Below are positions 17,289-25,659 of a stretch of 64,000 bases of DNA, piece after piece. Position 1 is the first letter of the stretch; each line of letters starts with the position of its first letter. Below the pieces are notes generated by a model, which saw only the letters and a list, made by a program, of their open reading frames with translations, had not been told where the DNA came from and did no database searches. Source of the stretch: Hymenobacter jeollabukensis (GTDB lineage: Bacteria > Bacteroidota > Bacteroidia > Cytophagales > Hymenobacteraceae); contig NZ_VAJM01000021.1 in assembly GCF_005771675.1 (NCBI RefSeq), positions 1 through 64,000 on the forward strand, written 5' to 3'. A program made the translations under genes and the position numbers.

Positions 17289-17297
17289 TGTTCATGT
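17289..17297 (-). promoter_or_regulatory. Candidate ArsR operator before the SQR gene
   Basis: TGTTCATGT is the exact reverse complement of ACATGAACA found at 3877-3885 and 4255-4263. A related TTCATGT is at 17259-17265. The site lies 50 bp before the SQR start. No clear promoter box was found beside it. Confidence 0.45.
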
Positions 17298-17346
17298 AAA
17301 GTACTCCCCCACTTGTCATTTCCCACTCCCTACAACCCCTGACGCC

Positions 17347-18570
17347 ATGCATGTCCATCCTGCTTCCCATCACCAAGTACTCATCATCGGGGGCGGCAAC
17401 GCCGGCCTCTCGGTAGCCGCCCAGCTGCTCCTGGCTGACCGCCGCCTGCAGGTCACCATCCTTGAGCCCAGCGCCAAGCACTACTACCAGCCGGCCTGGA
17501 CGCTGGTGGGCGGTGGGGCCTATGATATTTATGATACCGAGCGCAACGAGGCCGATTTCATTCCGAAAGGTGCCCAGTGGCTGCAGGACGCAGCGGCCTC
17601 CTTCGAGCCCGACGTCAACGTGGTGGTCACGGCCAGCGGGCAGCGCTTGGGCTACGATTACCTGATCGTAGCCCCGGGTATTCAACTGGACTGGCACAAA
17701 ATCAAGGGGGCCAAAGAAGCGCTGGGCAAGAACGGCGTGTGCTCCAACTACGGCTACGACCTGGCCCCGTACACCTGGGAGTTCGTGCGCACCTTTACCG
17801 GCGGCACGGCCTTGTTCTCCGCCCCGAATACGCCCGTCAAGTGCGGCGGCGCGCCCCAGAAAATCATGTACCTGGCCAGCGACAACTGGCGCAAGCGCGG
17901 CGTGCTTAATAAGGCTGACGTGCGCTTCACTTCCGGCGGCGGGGTGCTGTTCGGGGTGAAGATCTTTGCCGAGGCCCTGCAAAAGGTCGTCAACCGCTAC
18001 GGCATCAAAACGGACTTTTTCCATAACCTGAAGGAAATCCGCGGCGAGCAGCGCGAAGCGGTGTACGACGTGTACCGGGACGGCCAGGTGGTGGGCGAGG
18101 TCACCAAGCACTTCGACCTGCTGCACGTGGTGCCCCCCATGAGCGCCCCGGATTTCATCAAGCACAGCCCCCTGGCCGTGCCCGGCAACCCGCTGGGCTG
18201 GGTGGACGTGGACAAGCACACGCTGCGGCACGTGCGCTACGCCAACATCTTCGGGCTGGGCGACGCCACCTCCACGCCCAATGCCAAAACCGGCGCGGCC
18301 GTGCGCAAGCAGGTGCCCGTGGTGGTAAACAACCTGTTGTCGCTGCTGCGCGGGCAGCAGTTGGCCGGCAACCCGCCCTACAACGGCTACGGCTCCTGCC
18401 CGCTCGTAACGGGCTACGGCAAGCTGATTCTGGCCGAGTTCGACTACGACAACAACCCCACCCCCAGCTTCCCCATCGACCAGGCCCAGGAGCGCTTTTC
18501 CATGTGGCTGCTCAAGCGCTACGCTCTGCCGTGGCTGTACTGGAACAAAATTCTGGCCGGTAAAGCGTAA
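17347..18570 (+). CDS. sqr: Sulfide:quinone oxidoreductase, type II (SQOR-like)
   Basis: A 407-residue FAD enzyme that oxidises sulfide, passes electrons to the quinone pool and hands the sulfane sulfur to an acceptor thiol. The dinucleotide-binding motif is VLIIGGGNAGLSVA (residues 11-24). The two catalytic cysteines of the eukaryote-like type are visible: PVKCGGAPQKIMYLA (C166) and YGSCPLVTGYGK (C351); C132 is also present. It ends in an amphipathic tail suited to monotopic membrane binding. The ATG at 17347 is chosen because the ATP/FAD motif follows directly; an upstream ATG at 17272 would cover the operator-like repeats. Follows cydB by 154 bp. Confidence 0.93.
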   Translation: MHVHPASHHQVLIIGGGNAGLSVAAQLLLADRRLQVTILEPSAKHYYQPAWTLVGGGAYDIYDTERNEADFIPKGAQWLQDAAASFEPDVNVVVTASGQRLGYDYLIVAPGIQLDWHKIKGAKEALGKNGVCSNYGYDLAPYTWEFVRTFTGGTALFSAPNTPVKCGGAPQKIMYLASDNWRKRGVLNKADVRFTSGGGVLFGVKIFAEALQKVVNRYGIKTDFFHNLKEIRGEQREAVYDVYRDGQVVGEVTKHFDLLHVVPPMSAPDFIKHSPLAVPGNPLGWVDVDKHTLRHVRYANIFGLGDATSTPNAKTGAAVRKQVPVVVNNLLSLLRGQQLAGNPPYNGYGSCPLVTGYGKLILAEFDYDNNPTPSFPIDQAQERFSMWLLKRYALPWLYWNKILAGKA

Positions 18571-18691
18571 CCTTTCCGGTTGCTGTCTTTACCCGCATAG
18601 AGCTAGGTTGCTACCTAAACGTGCCCACGGCAGAGCCGTATGGCCTAGTTAACTCTAATCAGGCTAACACTGGCCTTACTGCACCTGACCT

Positions 18692-19489
18692 ATGAAAGGT
18701 TACCACTACCGCTTTGCCATTCGGGGCTACTCGCATCCGCTGCTCTACGACTTATCTGCACGCAACCCTAGTCCCGATCTGGCATTTATGAACGAGGAGT
18801 ACGACAGTGGTGCTCCTCAGTTCTTTTTCACATCTGCTCATCTGAACGAATTAAGTGAGCCAGCGCAGGTTTGGGGAAGGGCCCGGCAGTTGCTTGATAT
18901 GTTCCATGGCATTTACGTACTGGCCTCTTTATCTCCCAATTCCCCCTTCGGGTCAGCACGTCCGGTGCTTCATAATCTGTACGATTTATGGGCTGACAAA
19001 GGGCTCGACTCCGAAACGCCGGATGAGCCAAGCAAGCAGCCTTACACGGCCGCTGTACTGGCTGAGCCAGTGCATCCGGTTTATAGCAGCGGCCCGATGA
19101 GCCAAGCCTTGCTGCTTGCCCGCACGGAGCACGATGTGCTTACGCTATTGATCCAACTGGGCCAAGAACTAGACTTACGCACGCTCTACGCCATTGTGGA
19201 TACGCTGCGCCATTATGAAAGTGACTTTGACGGGCTTCTACAGAAGGCGGGCATTTCCAACGCCAAGTACAAACTGTTCACCCGCACAGCGGACAACTTC
19301 GGCGCTTCGGGCTTGCTAGCGCGTCACGGCCCTAGCAACAACCAACCGCCTGCCAATCCGATGCCATTACCTGAAGCGCAGTACTTGGTTAAGTTGTTGA
19401 GCCGGCAATATCTAACTGACCACCACGGAATCCAGTTTCCAGATCCCATCGTGTACGAGGATGCCGACGGCATGCTGGAAGATTTTTAG
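18692..19489 (+). CDS. Hypothetical protein within the sulfur cluster
   Basis: A 265-residue soluble protein without a signal or membrane segment; no family recognised. The middle has a helical stretch with a leucine-rich pattern (DVLTLLIQLGQELDLRTLYAIVD), and the C-terminal third contains NFGASGLLARHG followed by a Pro/Asn-rich loop and a final helix. It is less GC-rich than its neighbours, which suggests separate acquisition. It lies 121 bp after SQR and 14 bp before the SoxB-like gene. Its presence here need not mean a sulfur role. Confidence 0.6.
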   Translation: MKGYHYRFAIRGYSHPLLYDLSARNPSPDLAFMNEEYDSGAPQFFFTSAHLNELSEPAQVWGRARQLLDMFHGIYVLASLSPNSPFGSARPVLHNLYDLWADKGLDSETPDEPSKQPYTAAVLAEPVHPVYSSGPMSQALLLARTEHDVLTLLIQLGQELDLRTLYAIVDTLRHYESDFDGLLQKAGISNAKYKLFTRTADNFGASGLLARHGPSNNQPPANPMPLPEAQYLVKLLSRQYLTDHHGIQFPDPIVYEDADGMLEDF

Positions 19490-19503
19490 CCTTGCAATTC
19501 ACT

Positions 19504-20940
19504 ATGGGCACCACCCTCTCCTTCTTCCAGCTCAATGATGTGCACGGCTACCTGAACCTGCACCAGGAGCTGTTTTACGGCCCCTCGGGTCCCGAGTACC
19601 GCCCTTGTGGAGGCTATGCCCGCATTGCCACGCTGCTGCGACAGTGGCGCGAGCAATACCCGGCGAGCCTGCTCTTCGATGGCGGCGACACGTTTCACGG
19701 CACCCGGCCGGTGGTGGACACGAAAGGCGAAATCCTGGTACCCATTCTCAACGAGCTGAACATAGCGGGCATGACGGCCCACTGGGATTTTGCCTACGGC
19801 CCGGCTCGGCTGCGGCAGTTGGTAGATCAGCTCAACTACCCTCTGTTGGCCGCCAACGTGTACGATAAGGTCTCGGGGGAGCTGGTGTACGCTCCCTATC
19901 AGGTCTACGAAACGGCCGGCCTGCGCGTGGGCGTCATCGGCCTGGCCTGCCCCATCGTCGACAAAACCATGCCGGCGCATTTCGGCGAGGGCCTGCGCTT
20001 CACCGATGGCACGGCGGAGCTGCCCCGCTACGTGGCCGAGCTGCGCGGGGCTCAACGCGCCGACCTGGTGGTGCTGCTCTCCCACTGCGGCTTCCCCCAG
20101 GACGTGGCCCTACTGCAGGCGCACCCCGGCGTGGACGTGTGCTTGAGCAGCCACACCCACAACCGCCTCTACGAGCCCTTCCGCGCGGGCAACTGCCTGG
20201 TCATGCAGTCCGGCGCCCACGGGTCCTTCGTGGGCCGCCTCACCCTCACCGTAGAAGGCGGCCGCGTCACCGCCCACGACCACGAGTTGCGGGAAGTCGG
20301 CGCGGACCTGCCGCCCGACCCGGCTATGCAGGCGCGCATTGATGCGGCCCTGCAGCCCTATGCTAGCTTGCGCGAGGTGGTGGGCGTCACCGCGACCGGG
20401 CTGCACCGGGGCACGTCAGTGGAATGCCCGGCCGACGATTTTCTGCTGGCCAGCATCCGGGCGCTGGTGCCGGCCGACGTGTACTTCTCCAACGGCTGGC
20501 GCTACGGAGCCCCCATTCCTCCCGGCCCGATGCAGCTCAACGACCTGTACGACCTGGTGCCGATGGACCCGGAGATTGAAACGGTCGAGCTCAGCGGCGC
20601 GGAGCTGCGGGAGATGCTGGAGAAGAACCTGGAAGGCACCTACAGCCAGGATCCACTGCACCAGATGGGCGGCTACGTAAAGCGGGCCCTGGGCCTGAAA
20701 GCGTACTTCAAAGCCGAGAATCCAAAGGGCAGCCGCCTGCAAACCGTATTCGTGCAAGACCAGCCCCTGGACCCGGAACGGACCTATACGGCCGCGTATA
20801 TCACCGCGCAGGGCGTCCCGCCTCAGTTTGGCCGCCACCGCCGCAAAACCGGGCAGCACGTAGTAGCCGCTATGCGGGCCTATTTAACCCAGCACCGGCC
20901 CATGGTCGTTCATCCGCACGCGACGTTCGTAGTGGTATAA
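19504..20940 (+). CDS. SoxB-like thiosulfohydrolase / 5'-nucleotidase-family metallohydrolase
   Basis: A 478-residue two-domain enzyme of the calcineurin-like/5'-nucleotidase family. Metal-site motifs in order: LNDVHG, FDGGDTFHGT, TAHWDFAYG, LLSHCGFPQD and SSHTHNR. HWDF replaces the usual GNHE/D of nucleotidases, as in SoxB (HWE). The C-terminal half also has SoxB-like pieces: FSNGWRYGAPIPPG, the QDPLHQMGGYVKR loop and a PLDPERTYTAAY ending. SoxB removes sulfate from a cysteine-bound thiosulfonate in the periplasm, but this protein has no signal peptide, and no SoxYZ or SoxAX is in the window. The ATG at 19504 is preferred to a TTG at 19492. Confidence 0.72.
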   Translation: MGTTLSFFQLNDVHGYLNLHQELFYGPSGPEYRPCGGYARIATLLRQWREQYPASLLFDGGDTFHGTRPVVDTKGEILVPILNELNIAGMTAHWDFAYGPARLRQLVDQLNYPLLAANVYDKVSGELVYAPYQVYETAGLRVGVIGLACPIVDKTMPAHFGEGLRFTDGTAELPRYVAELRGAQRADLVVLLSHCGFPQDVALLQAHPGVDVCLSSHTHNRLYEPFRAGNCLVMQSGAHGSFVGRLTLTVEGGRVTAHDHELREVGADLPPDPAMQARIDAALQPYASLREVVGVTATGLHRGTSVECPADDFLLASIRALVPADVYFSNGWRYGAPIPPGPMQLNDLYDLVPMDPEIETVELSGAELREMLEKNLEGTYSQDPLHQMGGYVKRALGLKAYFKAENPKGSRLQTVFVQDQPLDPERTYTAAYITAQGVPPQFGRHRRKTGQHVVAAMRAYLTQHRPMVVHPHATFVVV

Positions 20941-20941
20941 G

Positions 20942-20959
20942 GCCCGGGGCAGCCCGGGC
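20942..20959. terminator. Hairpin after the SoxB-like gene
   Basis: GCCCGGG (20942-20948) pairs with CCCGGGC (20953-20959) right after the stop codon. No T run follows, so it is a weak or protein-assisted terminator at best. Confidence 0.35.
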
Positions 20960-21044
20960 GCCCGCTTTACTGCTTCCAAATGCCCGCATTTCCCCGTTAC
21001 CGCCCAACTATGACCAGCAAGGTCTGGCCGCGGCCCGCACCCGC

Positions 21045-21263
21045 ATGGCCAACGAGCGCACGTTTCTCACCTACGTGCGCACCAGCCTGGCTATGCTGGG
21101 CTTTGGTCTGGCCCTGATTCAGCTGCATCCGGTGCGCGCCGGCTCATTGGGCTACTGGGCGGTTGGTGCTGCCGGCGTTGTGCTGCTCACCGGCTGGCTG
21201 CGCTTCCGGATGCGGCAGCAAGAGATAGAAAAATGCCGGCTACCCGTCCCGCGCACGCCATAA
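21045..21263 (+). CDS. DUF202-family small membrane protein
   Basis: A 72-residue protein with two hydrophobic segments (about residues 11-25 and 33-50). It starts with the DUF202 signature ANERTFLTYVRTSLAMLGFG. In-frame codons upstream of the ATG (reading YDQQGLAAARTR) look like the family's natural N-terminus but have no usual start codon, so either a rare start is used or the gene was damaged at its 5' end. Function of the family is unknown. Confidence 0.65.
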   Translation: MANERTFLTYVRTSLAMLGFGLALIQLHPVRAGSLGYWAVGAAGVVLLTGWLRFRMRQQEIEKCRLPVPRTP

Positions 21264-21453
21264 GCGGCAAGGATGGGCAGTCGAGAAAAAGTAGTACCCC
21301 AGAGGAAACTAGTTACAGCTGCTTGGGTGGTGAACGGCTGTACTGATTTCAGGCGCGGTTGCGAGCCCCTCGCGCATCTTTGCCCCTAACGGATTGGGTA
21401 CTTGGTTGGGGACAGCTCGAAACTATTGTCAAACATCTTGCAGTATGGCACTG

Positions 21454-21651
21454 CTAATCTGGCATCTCCAATTGCAGCCAGGTACGTCTTGTGCCACAGG
21501 CAGTGCATTCCATCAAGAACTCCGTGGCGTGTGCATACTGCTCCAAGACCTCCAGATGGGCGTGTAGCGTTTCCTGTCCACAGGTGGCGCAAGGCAGCAA
21601 TTCGGTAGCCGCTAGCTGCTCCTGCAGAAACTCTAGTTCATCGTCGTTCAT
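21454..21651 (-). CDS. Small zinc-ribbon protein
   Basis: A 65-residue acidic protein with two CxxC pairs (CATC near residue 21 and CTAC near residue 50), the spacing of a zinc ribbon. No other motif. The ATG at 21649-21651 is chosen because it gives a compact zinc-binding domain; an upstream start at 21687 is possible. It is 53 bp downstream of the Fic gene, on the same strand, so may share its transcript. Function unknown. Confidence 0.55.
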   Translation of the reverse strand: MNDDELEFLQEQLAATELLPCATCGQETLHAHLEVLEQYAHATEFLMECTACGTRRTWLQLEMPD

Positions 21652-21704
21652 TGATTGGTAAGGTAGTGGCCTGATTGGGGGGTACAAGCGGTGTAGGCAG
21701 TTGC

Positions 21705-23042
21705 CTACCGTTCAGGCCCGTCGTTTTCCGGGCCTGGCTTCGCTGACGCAACTGAGCGCTGCGCTTTCTGCAAGCCGCGTCCGGCACTTCGCAGGGCAGC
21801 GGCCTCGTCGGCTAATGCCGGTATTTTCTCCGCCCTAGTCAATGCCTCGGCTACGGCCTGCAGGTTGGCACCACCCAGGTAGGCAGATTTCTCCACGGCC
21901 TTAGCAGCCCGCCCCAACGAATCAGCTGGCCCGGGGTAGCCCTGCTCCTGTAGTCCGTCAACCAGTTCTTTGGCAGCTTGCACGAATGCGGCCGTCAGCG
22001 CGGGGGGCGAGTTGGTGGAAGACACAGCCGGCGTAGCGGCTACGGTCTTCGATTGCTCCGGGTGTAAGGTGGCCAGCGCGGCCCCGAACCGGGCGGCCTC
22101 GCGCTTCGACTCCGGATCTTGAAACCGTTGATCCTGCTCAACCTCCCGCAGCAGCTCCCGCAGACCATCCCCGTGCCGGGCAAGGCTTTCCTGCGGATTG
22201 CGGTCAATGTCGAGCACCTGGCTCAGCAGGGCGTCCGCGCGCTGGGTGCGCCGGTAATCCACGCCGGCTACCAGCTGCTGCAGGGCCGGGGTGGCGGCCA
22301 CCAATTCGCGCAGCTGTTCTAGCTGTCGGACGGCGGGGGTCGGTCCCTCCGGCAGGGGGCGAGCTTGGCTGGGGTGACGCGCCGCTTCGGCCTCCGGTCC
22401 GGGCAGCGGCGTGGTGTTGCGGGCAAATAAGTCGCGTAGCGCCTGTAAGTCCTTTTCCCGGTGCCCTGCGCCGTGCAAGCTCACAATGCCCTGGTCGCGG
22501 GCGGGGTTGAGCTTTTCGTGCTCCCGGTTGAAGTCGACCTGGTAGCCCGCCTGGTAGGCAATTTCGGCGAAGGTGGCCTGCAGCGTGCGGCCGTTGCCCT
22601 CGCGGAAGGCGTGCACGTGGTTGTAGTGGTCGAAATAGTAGGCTGCCCGCTCAGCAAAAGCCTCGGGCGTCGGTAGGCCCTTGAGGTTGTTTTCACGCTT
22701 GAGCTGCTCGCCCAGCGCGTTTAGCCGCTCGTCAATCCGCTCGAAGGGCGCAAAATGCATCGGCACGGCCGTGGTACCCGGCAGGTCGGCGGCTTTGACG
22801 CCCTGAAATCCGGCCTCCCGGCGGGTTTGCCCGGCCCACTCAAACGTATCCTGGAACAAATGCTGGTGCACGGCCCGCAGCCGCGCAGCATCAAAGGTGT
22901 CGCCTTGCGGCCCGTAGCCGGCGGCCAATTCCTGCAGGCGGCGCAGCGACGCGTCCTTGGTAGCCTGCTCTAATTCATCGGCATCCGTTATACCGAGCTT
23001 GTTGTAAAAGACGCCGGTGTGAGGGTCCGTAAACTTATCCAT
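21705..23042 (-). CDS. Fic-domain protein (probable AMP-transferase toxin)
   Basis: A 445-residue protein. Residues about 20-215 form a Fic domain with the active-site motif HAFREGNGRTLQ (144-155). H144 and the GNGR loop are intact, but the arginine that usually ends the motif (GNGRxxR) is Gln155. Fic enzymes transfer AMP or a similar group from nucleotides to proteins. The N-terminal part (EWAGQTRREAGFQ) is typical of VbhT/Bep-like Fic domains. The C-terminal 230 residues are helical and Ala/Gln-rich, without a clear BID domain. The gene is preceded by a VbhA-like antitoxin and, between them, a terminator. Next to the mobilization genes, so a plasmid-maintenance or transferred effector role is possible. 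Confidence 0.85.
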   Translation of the reverse strand: MDKFTDPHTGVFYNKLGITDADELEQATKDASLRRLQELAAGYGPQGDTFDAARLRAVHQHLFQDTFEWAGQTRREAGFQGVKAADLPGTTAVPMHFAPFERIDERLNALGEQLKRENNLKGLPTPEAFAERAAYYFDHYNHVHAFREGNGRTLQATFAEIAYQAGYQVDFNREHEKLNPARDQGIVSLHGAGHREKDLQALRDLFARNTTPLPGPEAEAARHPSQARPLPEGPTPAVRQLEQLRELVAATPALQQLVAGVDYRRTQRADALLSQVLDIDRNPQESLARHGDGLRELLREVEQDQRFQDPESKREAARFGAALATLHPEQSKTVAATPAVSSTNSPPALTAAFVQAAKELVDGLQEQGYPGPADSLGRAAKAVEKSAYLGGANLQAVAEALTRAEKIPALADEAAALRSAGRGLQKAQRSVASAKPGPENDGPER

Positions 23043-23086
23043 CGCGGGGGTAACTACGAGCGCCGGGCTGCTCGCTGGAATAGGGC

Positions 23087-23117
23087 CAAAAAAGTAGCCC
23101 GACCGAAGCCGGGCTAC
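23087..23117 (-). terminator. Rho-independent terminator between antitoxin and Fic genes
   Basis: On the minus strand the stem GTAGCCCG/CGGGCTAC (23094-23101 with 23110-23117) is followed by six T (complement of 23088-23093). It lies after the antitoxin stop (23147) and 45 bp before the Fic start, so only read-through transcripts would reach the toxin. Confidence 0.75.
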
Positions 23118-23146
23118 TGCAATGAAAGACTTGAAAATATGCTGTG

Positions 23147-23404
23147 TTAGGCTACGTGGGCCAAGGCGTGCTCGACGTTGCGCGCCTGCACCTGGCGCAG
23201 GTGCTCGTCGTGGCGGGCCCCCACGGTGGCCAGGTCAATCTGGCCGGCGATGTACTGCGCGTGCAGCTCCGCCAGCCACTCGGGCTCCTGGTAGGCGCCC
23301 TGGCTGCGGGTAATGCCCAGCGACTGGTTTATGATAAACTGCCGCTGCTCGCGGGTCTGTTCGCGGGGACCAAACTGCGGGGTGTGAGAGGCTTGCGTGT
23401 TCAT
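23147..23404 (-). CDS. VbhA-like antitoxin of the Fic protein
   Basis: An 85-residue protein encoded just upstream of the Fic gene. Its centre (about residues 28-62) aligns by eye with the VbhA antitoxin fold: a helix ending RSQGAYQEPEW, then a helix and the AGQIDL turn that matches VbhA-family V-G-E-(I/L). The VbhA inhibitory motif (S/T)xxxE(G/N) is only partly kept: ITRSQG with Gln in place of Glu. In other systems the antitoxin glutamate blocks ATP at the Fic site. The start at 23404 (MNTQ) was chosen over an upstream ATG that gives an unlikely extension. Confidence 0.6.
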   Translation of the reverse strand: MNTQASHTPQFGPREQTREQRQFIINQSLGITRSQGAYQEPEWLAELHAQYIAGQIDLATVGARHDEHLRQVQARNVEHALAHVA

Positions 23405-23480
23405 AAAAGACAGTACGTAAACGGGGAATCGAGAGTACAAATTAAACAAAAAACCCGGCATTATAGTGCCCCGGTGGCCC

Positions 23481-25625
23481 TTAGAGCATGGGCTCATTAT
23501 CCGGCATCTGCCCAGACTTCAAGGTATTGGCATACTGGCCTACGATGCCCGCCACGTCCTCCCGGATAAGGTCAAAATTCGCTTGAATCACCGCTTGCAG
23601 TGCACTAACCGGGCCGGCCACGGGGCCGCTACCCGCCTGACGGGCCGCGCGCCGCTGACTGAGCCAGTCTTGTTCCTGCCCCTCCCCTACCGGAGCCTTG
23701 CCCAGCGTCGGCGCGGGGCCGCCCTCGAACGTAGCCAACGGCTGCAGGGGGTAATTCCCGGGCGCCGCCTGGCGCTCCACCTTGCCCTGAAAAAAGGGCT
23801 GCTCGGTTTCCACGGTCTGGCCGATGAACTCGCCGGTCTCCAGGGTAATAGTATCCTGCAGGCGCACCAGGTTGCGCTCCTGCCAGCTCACGCTCTGGCT
23901 GGCGTTGCTGCCGGCGCCCCGGCTGCCTCCGCTCTGGCTGCGGCCCGTACTGACCGACACCATCTCCCGGTCCTCCTTGCCCACCAGCTCCGACACGAAT
24001 TTGGCTGTTTCCAGCGAGTTGACCTTGCCGAAAAACTGGTTGTTAAGGTTGCTCACCATCACCTGCATCTTGTCGCGGCCGTAGGCGTCAATCATCTGGC
24101 TCAGGTCCTGGGTCATGTAAATCATGGCCACCTTGTTGCTGCGGGCCGTGGCCGGTATCACCTCCAGGTTGGGCACGTAGATGGTCGCCGCCTCGTCGAG
24201 GAACACATAGCTCGGGTGCTTGTGCTGCTGGTTCATCAGCTTCAGGGCCACGGCCACGATGCAGCTGATAACCGGCGAGAAGGTTTCCTTGAGCGTGGGG
24301 TCGTTGCCCACCACCAGCACCTTGGGTGCCTGCGGGTCATTTAGGTCCAGCGAAAACCCCTCCCCTCTCGCCTCATCTGGCGTGAGCACCCAGGCAATTT
24401 CCGGCGAGTTGATGCGCGTGAGCACGATCTGCAGGGACGCAATGACGCCGGCCACCTGCTTCTCGGCCCGTTGCTTCACGGCCGTGGTAATCGAGCGCAC
24501 CATGTCGCCGCATTCCGGGTCGGTGTCGAGCATGCTCAGCACGTGGGTAAAGTCGCGGTGCAGGGCCGTGTTCACCACGTGGGGCAAGGTGCAGAAGGTG
24601 GGGAAGTTCTTCTTGTAAAACCAGATGATGGCCGTCAGAAAGGCGTTGGCGCTGGTGTCGAAGAAGTCCATCTTTTTGATGCTCTCCGGGTTCAGGTTGG
24701 CCATGATGGCGCGGGCGTACTCGTTGGCGTAGGCCACCACCGGCATCTTGTCGGCCCGCAGCGGGTTTACCCGCTCGCTGCGCTCCAGGTCTTTGAAGTT
24801 GATGATGTGCAGCTGCACCGCCGCTCGCTCCTGCCCTGCCGCCGCGGCTTTGGCGTCGGCCAGCACAAACGCTTTCTGCGCGGCCTCCGCCAGCACCGGA
24901 AACTTGAAGTCGTAGATGAGCCCGGCAAAGCCCTTCTCGGTGAACTGCTCAATCAGGGGCTCCCCAATCGAGTACGACTTGCCCGCCCCGGCCCCGCCGA
25001 GCACCAGCGTGCCCCGAAACGGGTTGGGAATGTTGATCCAGCCGCCGTCGGTGGTGGCCAGGCTAAAGCCGTGCTCCGAGACCTGCTGCCGGCGCTCGGT
25101 GCGCAGGCCAAACCGCTCGGTCTTGTGCAGGGCCCGCGTGATACCGGCTGCCAGGCCCGCGCCCACCACGAGCAGGGCGGCGGCGGGGTATAGCCAGCTA
25201 ATTACCCCAGCGGGAAACGATGCCAGCGCCAGCAGCAACGCGCCGCCCACCAAGCCCACTGCGGCGGCTCCCAGTTGTACCCGCCGCAGCTGCAGCTGCG
25301 TGGGCTGCCAGCGGCGTTGGCCGGGCCGGGCGGGCGGCGCTTTGAGCAGCAGCGCCAGCAACAGCCCGGCGACCAGCACCCCTGCGCGCACGATTAGGCC
25401 AAAGCGGTGGTAGAAGCTTACTAGCCCCGCCAGCAAGCGGCTGATAATGGATGTTCTCAGGCCGGCAGCGGGCGTGCCCGAACCCGCCGCGTCGAGCGCG
25501 AATTCTGGATGGGAAAGCAAGTAGTATTCGCCGGTGGTCAGCAAAACCAACAGCAGGCCCAAGGCCACATACAAGCCGGTCAGGCGGTGGGTAGTCGGCT
25601 GCCGGGGGGCGCTCATCATGCTCAT
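23481..25625 (-). CDS. Conjugation coupling protein (VirD4/TraG-like T4CP)
   Basis: A 714-residue ATPase that brings the relaxase-DNA complex to the type IV secretion channel. The N-terminus has four hydrophobic segments (about 17-33, 63-95, 118-138, 141-162), then a cytoplasmic ATPase domain: Walker A LGGAGAGKSYSIGEP (about residues 209-223) and Walker B YVFLDEAATIYV with the AQ/E segment further on. A Ser/Gly-rich insert and a disordered C-terminus follow. It starts 34 bp after the relaxase and is the last gene of a btgA-relaxase-T4CP operon. Confidence 0.9.
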   Translation of the reverse strand: MSMMSAPRQPTTHRLTGLYVALGLLLVLLTTGEYYLLSHPEFALDAAGSGTPAAGLRTSIISRLLAGLVSFYHRFGLIVRAGVLVAGLLLALLLKAPPARPGQRRWQPTQLQLRRVQLGAAAVGLVGGALLLALASFPAGVISWLYPAAALLVVGAGLAAGITRALHKTERFGLRTERRQQVSEHGFSLATTDGGWINIPNPFRGTLVLGGAGAGKSYSIGEPLIEQFTEKGFAGLIYDFKFPVLAEAAQKAFVLADAKAAAAGQERAAVQLHIINFKDLERSERVNPLRADKMPVVAYANEYARAIMANLNPESIKKMDFFDTSANAFLTAIIWFYKKNFPTFCTLPHVVNTALHRDFTHVLSMLDTDPECGDMVRSITTAVKQRAEKQVAGVIASLQIVLTRINSPEIAWVLTPDEARGEGFSLDLNDPQAPKVLVVGNDPTLKETFSPVISCIVAVALKLMNQQHKHPSYVFLDEAATIYVPNLEVIPATARSNKVAMIYMTQDLSQMIDAYGRDKMQVMVSNLNNQFFGKVNSLETAKFVSELVGKEDREMVSVSTGRSQSGGSRGAGSNASQSVSWQERNLVRLQDTITLETGEFIGQTVETEQPFFQGKVERQAAPGNYPLQPLATFEGGPAPTLGKAPVGEGQEQDWLSQRRAARQAGSGPVAGPVSALQAVIQANFDLIREDVAGIVGQYANTLKSGQMPDNEPML

Positions 25626-25659
25626 GCGGAAATGAAATCAAGAGGTTCGCTCATCGGGA

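Noticed and set aside
23466-24344. Long plus-strand open frame opposite the coupling protein gene
   Set aside because: Antisense shadow of an ATPase gene whose Walker motifs are clear; no domain or start signal.
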